A DNA stretch of 64,000 nt from Microglena sp. YARC (lineage: Eukaryota; Chlorophyta; Chlorophyceae; Chlamydomonadales; Chlamydomonadaceae), in contig CM039462.1 of assembly GCA_022414725.1 (NCBI GenBank), forward strand, positions 57,359,338-57,423,337, read 5' to 3'. Within the stretch, counting starts at the first letter, position 1, and each line of letters starts with the position of its first letter. Shown here in pieces: positions 53,915-63,990 of this stretch. Below the pieces are notes generated by a model. The model ran no database searches. It was not told the origin of the DNA and saw nothing but the letters and a program-made list of their open reading frames with translations. The position numbers and the translations under genes are program-made.

Positions 53915-54310
53915 GTGGACACTGACTTCACAACTGGCTTCACTGAGACTGCACACCCTCCAGGCTGGCCATATTTCTCCCCATTCAAAATGAATCCTCG
54001 GTGTCGTTGGTTTTTTTCAAAGGACCCACCTCCTGGGGTGAAATACCTTTCACAACTGAGAAGAGAAGAACAAAAGCTTGTGTCCCCACAAGAAAAAGCA
54101 GACATCCGCAGCAGCTGCGTAAGCTCAGACGAGCAGAAGCTCCACGGAGGCCATGAGGCTTCCAGGCTGCTTTGCCTGTATATGGCTTCCTCCATTGGTG
54201 GAAACGAGAAGGATCGCTTCTATGTAGAACTGACCAAACAGGCGTCTCAAAACCAAACGCTCAGAAGTCTTCCATCTGTGTCTTTGCCAGCATGTTACCC
54301 AATGCCTCAG
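53915..54310 (+). CDS. Exon of an unknown protein (132 codons)
   Basis: Acceptor cacccacag precedes GTGGACACTGAC; donor CAG|GTGCGT ends it; phase 0 on both sides. It reads VDTDFTTGFTETAHPPGWPY, then FSPFKMNPRCRWFF, LRREEQKLVSPQEK and ELTKQASQNQTLRS. The first part (Pro/Trp/Phe-rich) and the later charged helix-like part look like a soluble domain. No family recognised. A 54-bp repeat array follows directly, and a further frame (54620-55084) may belong to the same gene. Confidence 0.5.
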
Positions 54311-54339
54311 GTGCGTGCCTGATCAAGTGGACGTTTCAT

Positions 54340-54560
54340 ATGACACTGACCCTAGGCTCCAAATGAATCTCTCCGCCTGTGCAGATCTCTGCCATGACAC
54401 TGACCCCATGCTCCAAGTGAATCTTTCCGCCTGCGCAGATCTCTGCCATGACACTGACCCCAGGCTCCAAGTGAATCTCTCCGCCTGCGCAGATCTATGC
54501 CATGACACCGACCCCAGGCTCCAAGCGAACCTCTCCGCCTGCGCAGATCTCTACCATTCT
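54340..54560 (+). repeat. 54-bp tandem repeat (18 residues), about four copies
   Basis: Each unit translates as DTDPRLQVNLSACADLCH in one frame, and as an Arg-rich peptide on the other strand. Because 54 is a multiple of three the frame never closes. Each unit also contains aagtgaatc (donor-like) and gcgcag (acceptor-like). Confidence 0.85.
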
Positions 54561-54619
54561 GTTGACAGTGCTTCTCTGGAAGAGGAAGATGCAGGCCAGA
54601 GCACTTCCATACTTGTGCG

Positions 54620-55084
54620 GTGCAGTCAGATGATTCAAACCTACACAGGTCAAGCGCCACGGCAAGCCCAGGCCTAGGAAGCCAAGTGGCCTTGGCCTGT
54701 GCGCAGAGGCCAAGTGGCCTGCTGTCTCACGATGGTCTAGGTGCCCAGAAGCCACTAATCTCAACAGACCGGGAGTGCCTGTGTCGCACAAGCACTGGCA
54801 CTGACCAAACCCGCCCAGGGACAGTGAGCTCATCACACGGGTCCAGAACTGAGATTGGCTGCAGTAAGGCTCGAAGAAATGGCTACCTAATCCAGCGCCC
54901 AGGAACTGAGAAACTATTTCTGCTGATAGCTGATCGGGCGAGCAGAGGAATGCGATCATGCTGCCGCTGGTGCGCCTGGACACAGTTCCAGCCCAGCGTC
55001 CCGGGGCACCTGGCACGCAACATACCAGCGGTTCTGCCTAAAAGAAGCGGAGGACCGCAAGAAGCGACAGGAGTGAAAGTATGA
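54620..55084 (+). other. Open frame after the 54-bp array
   Basis: 154 codons from 54620; the part GCSKARRNGYLIQRPGTEKL, FLLIADRASRGMRSCC looks protein-like, the first part less so. Other frames also have protein-like stretches (RFCLKEAEDRKKRQE near 55030). Probably the decayed or indel-broken continuation of the exon at 53915-54310. Confidence 0.3.
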
Positions 55085-55454
55085 TGAGGGTGGTGATGAG
55101 AATGTTGAGAATGGCGCTAGTGCTGGTGTACCTCGGCGCACTGCTAGTTCCATTATTGCAATGTTAGTTTTAGCATTGAAGCTTTACTAGAGTGGAACCA
55201 TAGATTTCCTTTTCAGCTACCAGCAGCAGCAGCTTGTAGGCAGCTCCCCTGGCTTGCTACCCATACAAATCTATAACAGCATAGTGCATATGAAAGCTGA
55301 AAAGGCCATATTTCGAATATTGTATTAACCGTGGGGCTTAGCCCAGGGGCTGGCTCAGGGAGCTGTCCAGAAGATGCTGGTAGTAGCATAATAGAAAAGC
55401 TATGAGTGGAACCTTTACTGAAGTGGAAGCTTTGCTGGAGGGGCGTTCCTTATT

Positions 55455-55765
55455 CAACATATTACAAATGGGGTGCAAAAACTCTGTTCTGTCCTCGAGG
55501 ACCAATTAAACCTTTGCTGTACAAACTTAACCTCACTGTGCTGTAGAGGCGATGCCTTCTTCTCTTCTTGAATACGGACGTACCTTTGTTGCACAAACTT
55601 AACCTCACTGTGCTGCTATAGAGGCGATCCGTATTCGACATATTACAGATGGGGTGCAAAAACTATGTTCTGTCCTCGAGGACCAATTAAACCTTTGCTG
55701 TGCAAACTTTACAACACTGTGCTGTTGAGGCGATGCCTTCTTCTCTTCTTGAATACAGGCTTACA
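55455..55765. repeat. Tandem duplication of about 175 bp
   Basis: attacaaatggggtgcaaaa, ctctgttctgtcctcgagga is repeated at 55643 with few changes. Both copies end in gccttcttctcttcttgaat and lead into the 69-bp array. Confidence 0.85.
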
Positions 55766-56671
55766 TTTGCTGTACAACCTTAACCTCACTGTGCTGTAGA
55801 GGCGAGTGTTCTTCCGGTGAGAATGGCCCAAACCTTTGTTGCACAACCTTAACCTCACTGTGCTGTAGAGGCGAGTGTTCTTCCGGTGAGAATGGACCAA
55901 ACCTTTGTTGCACAACCTTAACCTCACTGTGCTGTAGAGGCGAGTGTTCTTCCGGTGAGAATGGACCAAACCTTTGTTGCACAACCTTAACCTCACTGTG
56001 CTGTAGAGGCGAGTGCTCTCCCTGTGAGAATGGACCAAACCTTTGTTGCACAACCTTAACCTCACTGTGCTGTAGAGGCGAGTGTTCTCTCTGTGAGAAT
56101 GGACCGAACCTTTGTTGCACAACCTTAACCTCACTGTGCTGTAGAGGCGAGTGTTCTCTCTGTGAGAATGGACTGAACCTCTGTTGCACAACCTTAACCT
56201 CACTGTGCTGTAGAGGCGAGTGTTCTCTCTGTGAGAATGGACCGAACCTTTGTTGCACAACCTTAACCTCACTGTGCTGTAGAGGCGAGTGTTCTCTCTG
56301 TGAGAATGGACTGAACCTTTGTTGCACAACCTTAACCTCACTGTGCTGTAGAGGCGAGTGATCTCTATGTGAGAATGGACCGAACCTTTGTTGCACAACC
56401 TTAACCTTACTGTGCTGTAGAGGCGAGTGTTCTCCCTGTGAGAATGGACCAAACCTTTGCTGCACAACCTTAACCTCACTGTGCTGTAGAGGCAAGTGTT
56501 CTCTCCGTGCGTCGGTAAGTTTTGCGCCTCTTGTTCCCCCCTCTTAAATAAGCTAAACCTCTTGAAAGCTCTTGTGGCTTGAAACAAGTCGAATACAAGA
56601 GCGGCAAGCAGTGATTGATACACCACTTGTGCAAGACACGTCTCCAAGAGCCTCGCAAGAGGATGCGTCAT
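55709..56671 (-). CDS. 320-aa frame: conserved X N-terminus fused to 23-residue repeats
   Basis: An ATG at 56671 (MTHPLARLLETCLAQVV...) starts the frame conserved at 27818 in X. After QNLPT the frame enters about eleven units of 69 bp that translate as HSHRENTRLYSTVRLRLCNK plus a few residues, and ends near 55709. The repeat is basic with Arg/Leu alternation, like an amphipathic strand or a nucleic-acid-binding repeat, but a second frame (244 aa, QHSEVKVVQQRFGPFS) is equally open. In X the repeats are absent. No expression evidence: the ORF may exist only because 69 is divisible by three. Confidence 0.3.
   Translation of the reverse strand: MTHPLARLLETCLAQVVYQSLLAALVFDLFQATRAFKRFSLFKRGEQEAQNLPTHGENTCLYSTVRLRLCSKGLVHSHRENTRLYSTVRLRLCNKGSVHSHIEITRLYSTVRLRLCNKGSVHSHRENTRLYSTVRLRLCNKGSVHSHRENTRLYSTVRLRLCNRGSVHSHRENTRLYSTVRLRLCNKGSVHSHRENTRLYSTVRLRLCNKGLVHSHRESTRLYSTVRLRLCNKGLVHSHRKNTRLYSTVRLRLCNKGLVHSHRKNTRLYSTVRLRLCNKGLGHSHRKNTRLYSTVRLRLYSKCKPVFKKRRRHRLNSTVL
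55765..56510. repeat. 69-bp tandem repeat, about eleven copies
   Basis: aaccttaacctcactgtgct, gtagaggcgagtgttctctc, tgtgagaatggaccgaacct, ttgttgcac. Units vary mainly at the tctctctg/tccggt position, in runs, which indicates stepwise amplification. It sits exactly at the border of homology between X and X'. Confidence 0.95.
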
Positions 56672-57429
56672 GCAAGCGAATGCTTGTTACGTTTTCATTT
56701 GTCGCCCTTCGACAGATGGGGCGTTCTCATTTGTCGCCCTTCGACAGATGGGGGGCTTCGAATTCGATTCGAACAAGGCGGGAAATGGTGGTTCGGACTT
56801 GGTTTTAGGACCAAGCCATGGAGTACAGCCTCAGGTACTGCGTGGCCACGATCACGACTTGATTCTGACCTGAATCGATCATCTTCCAAAAGCCGCTTTC
56901 TTCCATTCCAACAAAGCGTTCTTTCCATTCCATTCAAGCTCCCGCAGCTCTTCATTGTTCCTCGCATTCGTGTTCCCTCTTATTTTCGTTCTCAATTTCA
57001 CTGTGCGGTTGATACGGCTGCTGCTGTTGCGGTTTTTGCGCTGAACCTCACATCACCACTGGCGGGAACTACGAGACTCAAATGTAGGGTGGTGTTTGCG
57101 GGTTCTGGTGGTGTTGCGGCGTGGTTGGTTTCACCGGAAGCGTCTCTGGGCAAGCTTATTCTTCTCGCTAGCAGTCAGGCCAATATTGCTCTTCTCATAA
57201 GCTAGGTCAGAGAGCATGAGGCTAGCTATGTCTCCTTGGCTCCGCCTCCAACGACCATGGTAGGGAGCTTGTCTGCCGTGGTCAATAGGGGTTGTGGTGA
57301 ATGTTCGTTTGGTCGAGGATTGGTATCTCCCACCGAACCTAAGTGCGCCTACTTTGCACATTGTAGGAGGAGCAACGCCATTCAAACTGAATCCTCTTGT
57401 AATGCTGCTCCTATTTATTTGTTGCACAG

Positions 57430-57669
57430 GATGGCTGAACCTCGCTCATCAGGTCATGCAACAGCTCGCTTTTGGAAGCATGACAATGCAGATGGGGGAC
57501 ACCCTTGTGTACAACCCGGACACCGTGATGCTAAATCACGTGCATAAGCAGCTTGTCTTCTGTGTGTTGGGCAAGGATGCTGTGCAAGGTAACTGCCTTG
57601 AGGAGAGCAAGCACTTGGTCTTTCAGAAGTTGCAAGCAGGGGCCACGATTACATATTGCAACGCAAAAG
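57430..57669 (+). CDS. Conserved exon of element X' ([16 protein letters not shown])
   Basis: Acceptor ttgcacag, donor AAAAG|GTGGG, 240 bp. It reads [67 protein letters not shown]. Compared with the left copy the second half differs by conservative changes only, while the first third is read in a different frame because of small indels; one of the two copies must be shifted. Followed by an intron of over 3 kb full of repeats. Function unknown. Confidence 0.55.
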
Positions 57670-57699
57670 GTGGGTTTTGTAAGTAGGTTGGTAGGTTGG

Positions 57700-58095
57700 T
57701 GTGTTAGTAGTCTGGTAGAAAGTTAGATAGGTGGGTGGGTGGGAAAGTAGGTAGTTAGGTTGATAGGTTGTATGTGTGTTAGTAGTCAGATAGGAAGTTA
57801 GGTAAGTGGGTGGGTATTTAGGTAAGAAGGTAGGTAGGTGGGTACTAGGTAGGTTTGTAGGCCTGCTGGCTGGTAGGTAGGTTGGTGAGTAGGTTTGTAG
57901 GGTTTAGTATGTAGGTAGTTATGTATGGTGGGGTATGCACCTAGGTATGTAATAGGTAAGTGGGTGGGTATTTAGGTAAGTAGGTAGGTAGGGAGGTACT
58001 AGGTAGGTAGGTAGGTAGGTTGTTACTACTAGGTAGGTTGGTAGGCCGGCTGGCTGGTAGGTAGGTTGGTGAGTAGGTTTTTAGGGTTTAGTATG
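57700..58095. repeat. (GGTA)n/(GGTT)n simple repeat
   Basis: ggtaggtaggtgggt and ggttggtgagtaggt units over about 390 bp. X has the complementary cctacctacc run at 26090-26262. Confidence 0.95.
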
Positions 58096-59010
58096 TAATC
58101 CAAATGAAATCACCAAAAGGCCTAAAATGCCTTAAAACTTATTTGCAACTTGATCCTGTGATCCGACACAAAATCACTTAAAGGCCTAAAATGCCTTAAA
58201 ACTTATCACTTAAAGGCCTAAAATGCCTTAAAACTTATTTGTGTACTCCAAACGAAATCACCAAAAGGCCTATAATGCCTTAAAACTTATCACTTGAAGG
58301 CCTAAAATGCCTGAAAACTTATTTGTGTAATCCAAATGAAATCACCAAAAGGCCTATAATGCCTTAAAACTTATCACTTAAAGGCCTAAAATGCCTTAAA
58401 ACTTATTTGTGTACTCCAAATGAAATCACTTAAAGGCCTAAAATGCCTTAAAACTTATCACTTAAAGGCCTAAAATGCCTTAAAACTTATTTGTGTACTC
58501 CAAATGAAATCACTTAAAGGCCTATAATGCCTTAAAACTTATCACTTAAAGGCCTAAAATGCCTGAAAACTTATTTGTGTAATCCAAATGAAATCACCAA
58601 AAGGCCTATAATGCCTTAAAACTTATCACTTAAAGGCCTAAAATGCCTTAAAACTTATTTGTGTACTCCAAATGAAATCACCAAAAGGCCTATAATGCCT
58701 TAAAACTTATCACTTAAAGGCCTAAAATGCCTGAAAACTTATTTGTGTAATCCAAATGAAATCACCAAAAGGCCTATAATGCCTTAAAACTTATCACTTA
58801 AAGGCCTAAAATGCCTGAAAACTTATTTGTGTAATCCAAATGAAATCACCAAAAAGCCTATAATGCCTTAAAACTTATCACTTAAAGGCCTATAATGCCT
58901 TAAAACTTATTTGTGTAATCCAAATGAAATCACCAAATGGCCTATAATGCCTTAAAACTTATCACTTAAAGGCCTATAATGCCTTAAAACTTATTTCTTA
59001 CTAGATCATG
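58095..59010. repeat. 85-bp tandem repeat with double AAGGC...GCCTT hairpins
   Basis: Units of about 85 bp contain caaaaggcctataatgcctt, aaaacttatcacttaaaggc, ctaaaatgccttaaaactta. Two hairpins per unit (aaggcctataatgcctt and aaggcctaaaatgcctt). About ten units. Related to the 62-bp array of X (25140-26070). Confidence 0.95.
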
Positions 59011-59214
59011 TGATTTGCGGGTAATTAGGTGGGTAGGTATGTTTTTTAGTAGTAGGCAGGTAGGTGATGTAGGCAGGCTGGCCGGCGGTAGACAAGCAAG
59101 TAGGCATGTAGGATGGTAGGTTGTAGTTGGTACATAGGATACAGGGAAGCAGGTAGTTAGTTATGTAGATAGGCAGGCAGGTATGTAGGTAGGTAGGTAC
59201 GTATGTAGTTAACC

Positions 59215-60895
59215 ATCCATCCATCCATCCATCCATCCATCCATCCATCCATCCATCCATCCATCCATCCATCCATCCATCCATCCATCCATCCATCCAT
59301 CCATCATCCATCCATCCATCCATCCATCATCCATCCATCCATCCATCCATCCATCCATCCATCATCATCCATCCATCCATCCATCCACTCAAACCCTGAA
59401 CCCTAAAACCCCCACAACCCCCTCCTCCTCCATCCACACCCACACATAGCCCCCCCCCCCCCCCCATCCATCCATCCATCCATCCATCCATGCCCCCCCC
59501 CCCCCCCACCCCCCCCCCGTAAACACAACTCCCTCCCTCCCTCCATCCATCCATCCGTCCGTCCGTTCCGTCCGTCCGTCCATCCATCCATCCATCCCCC
59601 GCCCCCCCCACACAACTATCTCCCTCCCTTCCCCCCTCCATCCATTCATCCATCATCCCTCCCTCAATGTCTACCTACATTTATCCTACACAATCCCTCC
59701 ATCCATCCATCCATCCAAACCATAAACCATAAACCCACAGAACCCCCTCCCTCCCTCCACCCACACCACACATAGCCCCCCCCCCCCCCCCCCCCCCGTT
59801 CCATCCATCCATCTATCCATCCTCCCATCCATCAATCCACACACTCACACAACTCCCTTCCTCCCTCCCCCCCTCCCCGTCCCCCCTCCCTCCCTCCATC
59901 CATCCATCCATCATCCCTCCCTCAATGTCTCACTACATTTATCCTACACAATCCTTCCATCCCTCATCCCTCCATCTATCCATCCATCCATCCCCCCAAA
60001 CACACAACTCCCTCCCTCCCTCCCCCTCTCCCTCTCCACCCTCCCTCCCTCTCCCTCTCCCTCACTCCATCATCCCCCCTCCATATCTCCCTCAGTTTAT
60101 TACTTACACACAAACACCTCCTCCCTCCACCTTACCCACACATCCCCCCCCCCCCCCTCCTTACATCCCTCCCTCCCTTCTTCCTTCCAACCCACACTCA
60201 CACACACATAACTCACCCACACTCCAACACACAGTACCTCTATCCCTCCCTACCTCCTGCCCTCCTACCTCCTCCCCCCTTCACACACAACTCCCTCCCT
60301 CCTTCCCTCCTTCCTTCCATCCATTCATCCATCCATCCGAACCCTAAACCCTAAACCCACACAACCCCCTCCCTCCCTCCACCCACGCCCACACATAGCC
60401 CCCCCCTCCCCCGTCCCCGCTCCCTCGCCCCCTCCATCCCTCCATCCATCATCCTCCCTGAATGTCTCCCTAAATTTATCCTACACAATCCCTCCCTCCA
60501 TCCATCCATCCCCCCCCATACACAAGTCCCTCCCTCCATCCATCCGTCCATCCATCCACACACACACAACTCCCCTCCCTCCCTCCCTCCCTCCCTCCTC
60601 CCTCCCTCCTCCCTCCCTCCTCCCCCCCCCCCTCCCCGTCCCCCCTCCCTCCCTCCCTCCCTCCATCATCCCTCCCTCAATATCTCCTACATTTATCCTA
60701 CACTATCCATCCGTCCATCCATCCATCCCCCCCCAACACACAACTCCCTCCCTCCCTCCTTACCTCCCTCCCTCCCTCCCTCCCCCTCCCCTCGCCCCCT
60801 CACTCCCTCAATCATCCCCTCTCCATGTCTCCCTCAATTTATCCCACACAACACCTCCCTCCCTCACCCTTATCCACACCTCCCCCCCCCCCCCC
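59215..60895. repeat. C-rich CATC/CCCT minisatellite (intron of X')
   Basis: Reverse complement of 23260-24945: (CATC)n to 59385, then higher-order units with cccacacatagcccc, acaactccctccctc, tgtctacctacatttatcct, acacaatccctcc. Contains ACCCTAAACCCTAAACCC at 60340-60357. Confidence 0.95.
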
Positions 60896-60929
60896 CCCCT
60901 CCTTACATCCATCCCTGGACCTTCTTGGC

Positions 60930-61046
60930 GGACACATGTGGTAATGCGAGCGAGGGAACACCTTGCGTGTTCACCAAGCTCATGTACCCTGGGCGAATCT
61001 ACGTCAGCCCCCTGGCTACATGCACGGAGTTATGAACTTACGATTG
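60930..61046 (+). other. Exon-like Cys-containing block of X'
   Basis: Reads DTCGNASEGTPCVFTKLMYP, then GRIYVSPLATCTEL and TGA, followed by a strong GTAAGTAT donor at 61047. In X the TGA position is TTA, so the stop is a derived change here. Weak resemblance to extracellular GxPCVF modules of fibronectin type II. No acceptor is visible at the 5' side. Confidence 0.4.
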
Positions 61047-61049
61047 TAA

Positions 61050-61560
61050 GTATATTTATGTTGTTCATGTTATATGTGCTTTTTATCGTCTTATGTTTAT
61101 GTTTTTATGTTTATGTTATATGCTTATGTCATATGTTTATGTTATATGCTTATGTTTATGCTTATGTTTATGCATATGTTATATGTGTATGCTTATGTTA
61201 TATGTTATGCTTGTGTTCAATGTTTATGCATATGTTATATATTTATGCTTATGTTATATGCTTATGTTTATGTTATATGCTTATGTTATATGTTTATGCT
61301 TATGTTTATGCTTATGTTATATGTTTATGCTTGTGTTATATGTTTTATGCATATGTTATATGTTTATGCTTATGTTATATGTTTATGCTTATGTTTATGT
61401 TATATGCTTATGTTATATGCTTATGTTTATGTTATATGTTTATGCTTATGTTTATGTTATATGCTTATGTTATATGTTTATGCTTATGTTATATGTTTAT
61501 GTTTATGCATATGTTATATGTTTATGTTTATGCTTTTTATCGTCTTATATTTATGTTTTT
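61050..61560. repeat. (TTATGTTTATGCTTATGTTATATG)n intron array
   Basis: About 500 bp of 6-18 bp words (ttatgc, ttatgt, ttatatg). It fills the whole intron between two exon-like blocks. Three overlapping ORFs of 160-255 aa are artefacts. Confidence 0.95.
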
Positions 61561-61588
61561 AATCTGGAATGTTTTGTCAACCACGCAG

Positions 61589-61725
61589 GTGTGGAAAGTT
61601 GGCTGTCGAGTACGTCAGGCCGACCGAGGTGGTACACTGTGCCGTGTACTCCCGCAAGCTAGGGAGCGAGACATTCGGAGCTACCTCTTCCGAGGACTAC
61701 GCTGAAATCTTTTGGGGTGTTTTTT
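61589..61725 (+). other. Exon-like block of X' (RPTEVV...YSRKLGSETF)
   Basis: Acceptor aaccacgcag precedes GTGTGGAAAG. The frame KLAVEYVRPTEVV then needs one base correction to continue as YSRKLGSETFGATSSEDYAE. The left copy reads through without the correction, so the indel arose in X' or in assembly. Confidence 0.4.
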
Positions 61726-62419
61726 ATGTGTTACGCATATGTTACCAATTTGGTATCATATGATTCAGTCACTTAGTAGACGGTCAGGTCCAAGTTAAGG
61801 GCTAAGCAGTCGTTGCCCTATTAGAGGTCATGATTGCCCTTACTTGGTTACCATAAAGTTGATAGTCAAAAATCAAACCCTGATCCCGAGGTTTTTTCCT
61901 TGAGTCCTAATAAATTGGTGGTTTGCCATAGGGGCTTATCATTGGGATTCAAGGTTTTTTCCCTCTCAATAGTTGTAGTCGTGACTGAATTTTGTTCGTG
62001 TGTGCTAATTTATTATTAGACCCACCCGAGTGAGGTGATTATATTCCATGTTGTCAATATGAAATATAATGGTTTCTTTGACTAGGATCACGTGTGAATA
62101 TTTTTGTTTCAAATTAGGTTTAAGTTATGCGTTACGGTAGTAAAGACGAACTACGTACAAAGTGACCTTCTGGTCATCAACACACGTCAGTCGGTCCTCC
62201 CCGCCCTTAACTTTATTAAGGGTAGTTAGGGCTAACTTGTCCATCGTTTCTGTTTAGGGATTATCTCATAGGTGCTCATTTCCCATTGTAACTAGTCTCG
62301 GAATTCAATGTTGCTCTTGCTTCTCTTTCGTTGTCTCCCTTTCCAAGTACGACAATTTATTAATCCAACCAGGCAGTGCGTGCTTCCTGTCTCCCAGCCC
62401 CCCTCATAAAATTAGATTC

Positions 62420-62690
62420 ACGTATGGGGTTAGTAGTAAGTAGAGACTTATGCGGCAGTGGTGTCAATACGAGCCCATGGCATTTATTCCCCGTTAGCAA
62501 CCTTTCCCAAAACGCTAATGCATTATTCGAACCAGGTGGTCCTTGGTGCCTCCCAGCCCGGCTAAGTAAATTCGTTCATTAGTTTTAATTAAGTAGATTC
62601 ACGTATGGGGTTAGAGAGTTATGCAGCAGTGGTGTCAATACGAGCCCTATGGCATTTATTCCCCGTCAACAACCTTTCCCAAAACGCTAA
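62420..62690. repeat. Tandem duplication of about 170 bp in X'
   Basis: ttcacgtatggggttag, gcagtggtgtcaatacgagc and atttattccccgt occur at 62419-62496 and 62591-62667. X has a single copy around 21360-21450. Confidence 0.8.
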
Positions 62691-62859
62691 CAAGTAATAG
62701 TAAGCTTTACCAGTTACATAATTGAGAGTAAGAACTATGTACATTTGCTCCTACCTATACTATAATAAACTTAGAACGTAATCCATGTCCATGGATTCAT
62801 GGATGGATTGACAATACGTGCAACCCCGTTCATTGATTGTCGTTCCATCTGGTGGCTAT

Positions 62860-63360
62860 GGCCAAGAGGAAAAAGAGAAGATAAAGAGTTTGGAAAGAAT
62901 TTGACACCGTCGAATGACAGGATTATTTAGCGTGGGTTACACTCCTGCTGGGCAGGCACCAGGACATAATATTGGGTTATGACTTCCCAAGGCCTCAATG
63001 GTTCGATGTCAGACTGTGAATGTAGTTAAATAATAATTATTATGAGCTATGGCCAAGATGAAAAGAGAAGAGCAAGAGTTTGGACAGAAGTCGACACCGT
63101 CGAATGACAGGATTATTTAGCATGGGTTCCACCCCTGCTGGGCAGGCACGACGGAGGACATAATCTTGGGTTATGACTTCCCAAGGCCTCAATGGTTTGA
63201 CCTCAGACTGTGCATGTGGTTAAATAATAATGATTATGAGCTATGGACAAGAGTGCGGAGGTGCCCGGTATTGTTCAACCCCAGGACACTGGGTTCCAGA
63301 GGGGGCGAAAGCGAAAAGAATAGAGAAAGAGTTTGGAAAGAGTCCGACACAGTAGGATGA
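62860..63360. repeat. Tandem repeat of about 175 bp, three copies
   Basis: Counterpart of 19860-20570, reverse orientation: gccaagatgaaaagagaaga, gacaccgtcgaatgacagga, ttatttagcgtgggttac, acttcccaaggcctcaatgg. Confidence 0.85.
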
Positions 63361-63579
63361 TAGGATTACCGTGCCCCCCCCCCCCCCCCCCCCCCCCCCG
63401 CCCCCAACCCTCCTGCGTCCTAGCTGTCAACTTAGATCGGCTATTCAATTTGTCGCGGCAAAACCCTCCGCCCCCCCCCACACACCACACACCCACACAC
63501 ACCCCCCGCCCCCCCCCCCCCACCCCCCAACCCTCCTCGTCGTTCAAATTTCCAAGAAGACACCATCTAGATCTGCGAG

Positions 63580-63990
63580 ATGGCAGACGATTGCGTGCGC
63601 CTTCTTAACAATGCTTCGCATCACTGAACCAAACCACTACTGCTTTACTCCTGCATAGAGCCGCTGTCTTCAACCATGCTACCTGCTGGACCATATTCAA
63701 TTCGTCGATTAGTACACAGCTTTACTTGGGCGAGTGTCATGCTTTCAGGCAAGCCGATTGCGTGTTGCAATCGAGTGTTGCGGATGGAGAGGGAGGATTC
63801 GAATGCCGCAGGTAGTTGCGCAGGTTTGAAAGTCGAAGGTTTGAATCGCTGCTGGTCCTTTCTTGCCTGATTTCCTTGCAATCGTTTCCATCCATGACTC
63901 AGACGCCGAACCTGCGGCTCAGCCGCTTGCTCGGTTGCTGCAACCTGGTCCACCTCCTTGCTGCCTGCCTGCTTCACACCTGCATGCATG
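63580..63990 (+). other. Conserved tail of X' (MADDCVRLLNN block)
   Basis: Same DNA as 19151-19661 of X. ATG 63580 opens MADDCVRLLNN but the frame shifts at an indel. The rest is conserved as DNA up to the window end, so the repeat continues beyond 64000. Confidence 0.35.

Noticed and set aside
55765..56510. CRISPR-like array
   Set aside because: The whole 69-bp unit is repeated with no unique spacers. The same holds for the other arrays, and the DNA is eukaryotic.
61000..61705. 255-aa Tyr/Cys/Leu/Val-rich membrane-like protein
   Set aside because: A translation of the (TTATGY)n intron array; three frames are open and the left copy differs in length.
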